This document shows, one piece after another, positions 60,626 to 64,000 of a DNA stretch of 64,000 nt. Source of the stretch: Trichomonas vaginalis G3 (lineage: Eukaryota > Parabasalia > Trichomonadida > Trichomonadidae). Where the stretch lies: contig NC_067204.1 in the NCBI RefSeq assembly GCF_026262505.1, forward strand, positions 8,527,797 to 8,591,796, read 5' to 3'. Positions within the stretch are counted from its first letter, which is position 1. Each line of letters opens with the position of its first letter. A program made the position numbers and the translations under genes. The notes beneath the pieces were generated by a model. The model was given only the letters and a program-made list of their open reading frames with translations. It was not told where the DNA came from and searched no databases.

Positions 60626-61610
60626 GGTTCTTTTGACAAAATGTTGTACATCAAACAAAAATAAACCCTTACGACTACTTTTTACCAATTTACTCCAACA
60701 CTCCTGACGCATACCAATTTGACTCCTCATTCAAAGCAGAAAAGGAGACATAAACCATTCCTCATCTTCATAAATGTTAACACTCGTAAAGCATATGCAT
60801 ATCCAATGAAAAATAAAGGAACTCGTGAAGTGTTAAGAGTTTTACAAAAGTTTGTAGCAGACATAGCCAAGTACTTTAACATCAGACCAAGACAGTGCAT
60901 ACCTCAGCAATGAAATCACAGAATTTCTCATTAAGCATAACATAACTCACTACACTACTGAAGACCATAACCATAACATACTCGGCATCATAAACCGCTT
61001 CATAAGGACTCTCAGAGATTTAAACCAAGAGCGAGACTTTACCGAAGAAACAATGAAACATTTTCTCGAAGTATATAATTCCTCAACACATTCTACAACA
61101 GAACATACACCAAATTCAATGACACAACAACAAGAAGAAAAGTATATACAAAGAAACGAAGCCAAACACAAAATATCAGAATTCAACACAATTTACCCTC
61201 ATTCCTGGAACAAAAGTTCGTGTAGTTTCTTGACGACAAACCGTTGACAAAGAAACGTTAAGGTTAAGTCGAATTATTATATCGTAGACTCTACGCAAGG
61301 TAATGGATATCTTATAAAAGCTGCCGACGACTCTATTGCGTTTTATCCTCGACATAAATTAGTCGAAAGTAGTAATGGCAAACTTGCTGAAACCATTGAC
61401 GACAAAAGCGAGGAGTGGTTATTAAAATACTTGGCTTATAAACACAAACGATGACACTTATAAAGTAAGATATGAAGGAGGCGTTGAAGATGTATACCAT
61501 CTAAGAACTTGAGAGAGTCGAAGCCAACACATCTGGGACCATTAGAGCGGGAGTACTGGAAAGACAAAAATATGCCAGAAAGATAAGAAAATTCTTCTAA
61601 ACTTTTTCAT
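60626..61610 (+). pseudogene. Polinton integrase (rve type), C-terminal part, broken
   Basis: The frame at 60719-60913 reads PFLIFINVNTRKAYAYPMKN, then GTREVLRVLQKF, matching the core strand region of Polinton/retroviral-type integrases. Later parts (EDHNHNILGIINRFIRTLRD; EVYNSSTHSTTEHTPNSM) fit the end of the catalytic core, and a C-terminal small domain reads GYLIKAADDSIAFYPRHKLV. Broken several times. The N-terminal zinc-binding part is not visible. Confidence 0.65.
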
Positions 61611-61639
61611 TAGATGTAAATCAGACAAAAATAATGTTT

Positions 61640-61684
61640 AGGTGAAGAGTGAGATCTCACCTGTTTTCACCTCTTTTTTCACCC
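61640..61684. promoter_or_regulatory. GAGGTGA/TCACC module, copy 8
   Basis: AGGTGAAGAGTGAGATCTCA, CCTGTTTTCACCTC, TTTTTTCACC; a perfect GTGAGATCTCAC palindrome lies at its centre. It sits between the integrase and KilA-N genes. Confidence 0.55.
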
Positions 61685-61773
61685 CGTGAATTTTCATGAA
61701 TTTTCACAAAAGACCAAAAAATAAAGTTAGTTTATTTTTTTTTATTTTTTTTATTTTGTATGTAAGAACAGAA

Positions 61774-62445
61774 ATGTCAGTCGAAGCAAAAACATTCACC
61801 GAACAAATCTAATGGTGAAACATTCACAAAAGGCACTTATAACGGTATTGAAGTCTTACGTAGAGACAAGGATGGTTACATTAATGCAACAAAGATGGCA
61901 AGAGAAGCAGGAAAGTTAAACCATTAAACAGATTTCTCAATAGTGCTAAAATGCAGGAAATTCTTGAGTTTTGGTTGAAAGAATACGGTCGAGCCAAAAT
62001 GGCTCAACCTCAAAACAAAGCATTTTATGAGCTTACTAAGGGCGTTATGAATGAATTCAAAAGGTATTTACATACATGCTGACCTCGTTCATTTTGTTGC
62101 TGAATGGTGCTCTGTAAAGTATGCATTTTATGTCAAAGATATTATGGACTCCATAGAAAGAAAGTTCATGAGAAGTTAGATGAAGAAGAACCTCGAAGAT
62201 ACAGTGGAGAATGCTAAACCTTTGTTCGAAGAAGAAGTTGGAAAAATGTGTGAAAAACAATTAGAACATGAACGTGAGAGATATATTATGGTTATAGAGA
62301 TTCTCCATACGAACTAGACCAATGGGAACAAGAAGATTTAAAGAGAGAATTTAGAGAATATGAACTCGCTAAGATAGCATTTGAAGCTGCAGAAAAGAAG
62401 TTAAAAGTTTGGGGTCGTTTTGTAAAAAATATTGTGAGTAAAATG
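61774..62445 (+). pseudogene. KilA-N domain gene, broken
   Basis: The sequence reads GIEVLRRDKDGYINATKMAR, with the hallmark GYINATKM of the KilA-N DNA-binding domain. Then comes FLNSAKMQEILEFW, and later HADLVHFVAEWCSVKYAFYV, the other conserved part. A charged coiled-coil-like tail follows. It is broken a few times. KilA-N proteins are very common in trichomonad genomes and in large DNA viruses. Confidence 0.7.
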
Positions 62446-62484
62446 ACCATTTATTTTTATTGAATTCACCAAAAAATATAATTT

Positions 62485-62518
62485 AGGTGAAGAGGTGAGA
62501 TCTCACCTGTTTCACCCT
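62485..62518. promoter_or_regulatory. GAGGTGA/TCACC module, copy 9
   Basis: AGGTGAAGAGGTGAGATCTC then ACCTGTTTCACCCTC, with the perfect palindrome AGGTGAGATCTCACCT at its centre. It is directly followed by GC-rich mini-hairpins. Confidence 0.6.
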
Positions 62519-62519
62519 C

Positions 62520-62550
62520 GCCGCTTAGCGGCTCAGACCCTTTGCGGTCT
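62520..62550. repeat. GC-rich mini-hairpin pair
   Basis: GCCGC-TTA-GCGGC at 62520-62532, then AGACC-CTTTGC-GGTCT at 62535-62550, inserted next to the inverted module. The left arm lacks it at the matching place (55691 side). Confidence 0.6.
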
Positions 62551-62627
62551 CGTGAATTTTCATGAATTTCCCGAAATAAAAAATAAAGTTTAGTATTTTT
62601 TTATTTTTTTATTTTGTATAAAAGATA

Positions 62628-63500
62628 TGATTTCAACAATCGGCAACAACAATTCAAGCCGCGAACGGCGGGACTCTGTCCACAACAACAGCACCAAACT
62701 CGTTAGTCATGAATCCTACGTCAATGTTAGTAGAGATGAAAAACTTCATTCCTTCTTCATATACTTTTGAAACAAGAATCCAGAAGATAAAGCAAGAATT
62801 TAAACAAGTAATTAGACTGTAGTGCGAAGAGGAAGAAAATGAAGAATATCTTTATGAAATGCAGGACATTAATGACACATTTACCCAAATATTGCCTGAA
62901 AACCAACAACAAAAACTCACTATTCCTGAATTCGACGAAATTGAAGTGAAACCAACTGAATCAGTAGAAATAAAGAAGTTCATACGTAAAGTAAATTATG
63001 AATTCCTTGGTCTTTAGCAACCATAAAGTTATGGACAAAGATGGCGACATGGTATATAAGAATGTTTCTGACATATATAAATCTGAAGAATTTAAGACTT
63101 ACGATAACTTTGTTTCATTAGTTGCAAAATGTGTTGGGAAATAAGAGATAAAGATAGAAGAGGCAAAGTATGGAACGAACAAATAAGACCCGCTATGTTT
63201 GAGATGAAAGAAAACCATTGACGCCTTAGTTGTTTAGCTGGTTTTATTTCAATGTATAACGCAAAAATGAACCCGCAATGTTCAAAATGTAAGGCAGCAA
63301 TTAGGAAATATAACTACTCAGTCAAAGAGATAGAAAGAATGAGAAACGACTATGCAGACTTAAAGAAAGAAGCAAGAAAAGCCCAGTAGAAGATAAAATG
63401 ACATGTTAGAATTTCTGAACAAAAACTATCCAACAGCAGAAGATTTCCTTCTATCTGACGTCAAAGAAGAAGTATAAAGAACCTTCGGTATTGTTAAAAA
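62628..63500 (+). pseudogene. Polinton gene MISTIG, right-arm copy, broken
   Basis: The ATG at 62628 follows the shared AT-run leader (TTTTATTTTGTATAAAAGAT). Parts read NDTFTQILPENQQQKLTIPE, and later a basic helical segment (REIERMR-like) with a CSKC pair near 63280. It is broken several times. The left-arm copy at 55617 is also broken. Family unknown. Confidence 0.4.
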
Positions 63501-63596
63501 CTTTTGACATACTGACAGAAGAAATAGAAGCTACGAAATTGTTTAGGATTTCAAATATACATCGTACAATTCATGTAAACGCTTGTGAAAAACTGG

Positions 63597-63632
63597 GGTG
63601 AAAAAAGAGGTGAGATTCTCACCTCTTCACCT
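63597..63632. promoter_or_regulatory. GAGGTGA/TCACC module, copy 10
   Basis: GGGTGAAAAAAGAGGTGAGA, TTCTCACCTCTTCACCT. Inverted partner of the module at 54637. Confidence 0.55.
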
Positions 63633-63652
63633 AAAATTTTTGCTTTAATTAA

Positions 63653-63829
63653 ATGCTTTCCGGAAACGTCGATGAAAATCATATGGACAAATTATATGAA
63701 AAAATTAATAATGATTACCCCTTCATTAACCAGGGAAATGACGAATTCTATAGTCGTAAATTCGATGAAATACAGTATATGTGGTTCGACAGATTCGACA
63801 ATGAACGAAAGGAAAAGAGAAGAACATAA
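63653..63829 (+). CDS. Small Polinton frame MLSGNV
   Basis: 58 codons: MLSGNVDENHMDKLYEKINN, then YPFINQGNDEFYSRKFDEIQ and MWFDRFDNERKEKR. It is acidic and aromatic, and starts 20 bp after the inverted module, which supports a real start. An inverted counterpart lies at about 54440-54612. Unknown family. Confidence 0.4.
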   Translation: MLSGNVDENHMDKLYEKINNDYPFINQGNDEFYSRKFDEIQYMWFDRFDNERKEKRRT

Positions 63830-64000
63830 CAATTTACTTACTAAAAGAATCCTAAAATCTAAAAATAGGTGAAGCTTCAACATTTAACACAGTACATAAC
63901 TTTTACACCGCTGTATTATATTTTCAATAATTATTTAACGATGAAAGAGAAAAAAAATATGTTTAACGGAAGAAATGAATATGATTTATATCCTTTGTGC

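Larger units (their letters stand above)
45355..64000. mobile_element. Polinton (Maverick) copy B, inverted relative to A
   Basis: It carries the virion module (45429-53852) in inverted orientation relative to copy A, then KilA-N-like genes, DNA polymerase B, integrase and a further KilA-N gene. It runs past the right window edge. The left end is placed at about 45355 because homology with copy A and Polinton-style coding begin there; the true terminus is not proven. The first 8.5 kb is mostly whole with a few breaks. From about 53.9 kb on it is broken many times (well over twenty). Similarity to copy A suggests a young age for the first part. A 25-base N gap lies at 60601. Confidence 0.88.
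62485..64000. repeat. Inverted-duplicate block, right arm
   Basis: Inverted partner of 54200-55745 and cut by the window end. About 6.7 kb holding KilA-N, polymerase and integrase remnants separates the arms. Confidence 0.8.

Overview
The window looks like chromosomal DNA of a parabasalid flagellate, a trichomonad close to Trichomonas or Tritrichomonas. It is AT-rich, the host genes are intronless and widely spaced, and they are of kinds expanded in trichomonads: DUF3447-type ankyrin proteins, a TKL kinase with a long helical tail, a CK1-like kinase and a bacterial-type acetyltransferase. The window also carries two Maverick/Polinton elements, which are very abundant in Trichomonas. The species is inferred; no marker gene here decides it.

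Layout. 1-8833: end part of Polinton A, cut by the left window edge, with fibre, structural-protein and packaging-ATPase genes. 8834-10734: a satellite of alternating 18- and 17-bp units that abuts Polinton A, fading to about 10945. 10946-15480: gene-free DNA holding a fold-back element split by a TA-flanked transposon. 15561-40780: host block with glucosidase II alpha, an acetyltransferase, a dihydrolipoamide-dehydrogenase fragment, a discoidin-domain fragment, an unknown coiled-coil protein, an ankyrin-type protein, a TKL kinase, an unknown small protein, UGGT, ribosomal protein eS4, an RRM protein, a large ankyrin protein and a CK1-like kinase. 40916-45016: a three-layer nest of transposons. 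About 45355-64000: Polinton B in inverted orientation, running off the right edge. Its first 8.5 kb matches Polinton A closely. The rest, with polymerase, integrase and two KilA-N-like genes, is heavily broken, contains a 25-base N gap, and includes a gene block present twice in inverted orientation.

How the genes fit together. Glucosidase II and UGGT are the two opposing enzymes of the ER glycoprotein-folding cycle and sit 12 kb apart. The Polinton genes form a virion module: packaging ATPase, structural proteins, a possible membrane-active/basic core protein, and a fibre system whose tip resembles phage tail-fibre tips.

Main points of interest. (1) The two Polintons are nearly identical in flanking genes but carry unrelated fibre shafts, one of them collagen-like, between a conserved anchor and a conserved phage-like tip. 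(2) Ten copies of a GAGGTGA...TCACCTC inverted module lie between Polinton genes and none were seen in host DNA. (3) Tiny GC-rich hairpins are scattered through the Polintons, at least two of them as apparent in-frame insertions. (4) Several short-TIR, TA-flanked non-autonomous transposons are nested in one another, two of them with an empty-site comparison available inside the window.
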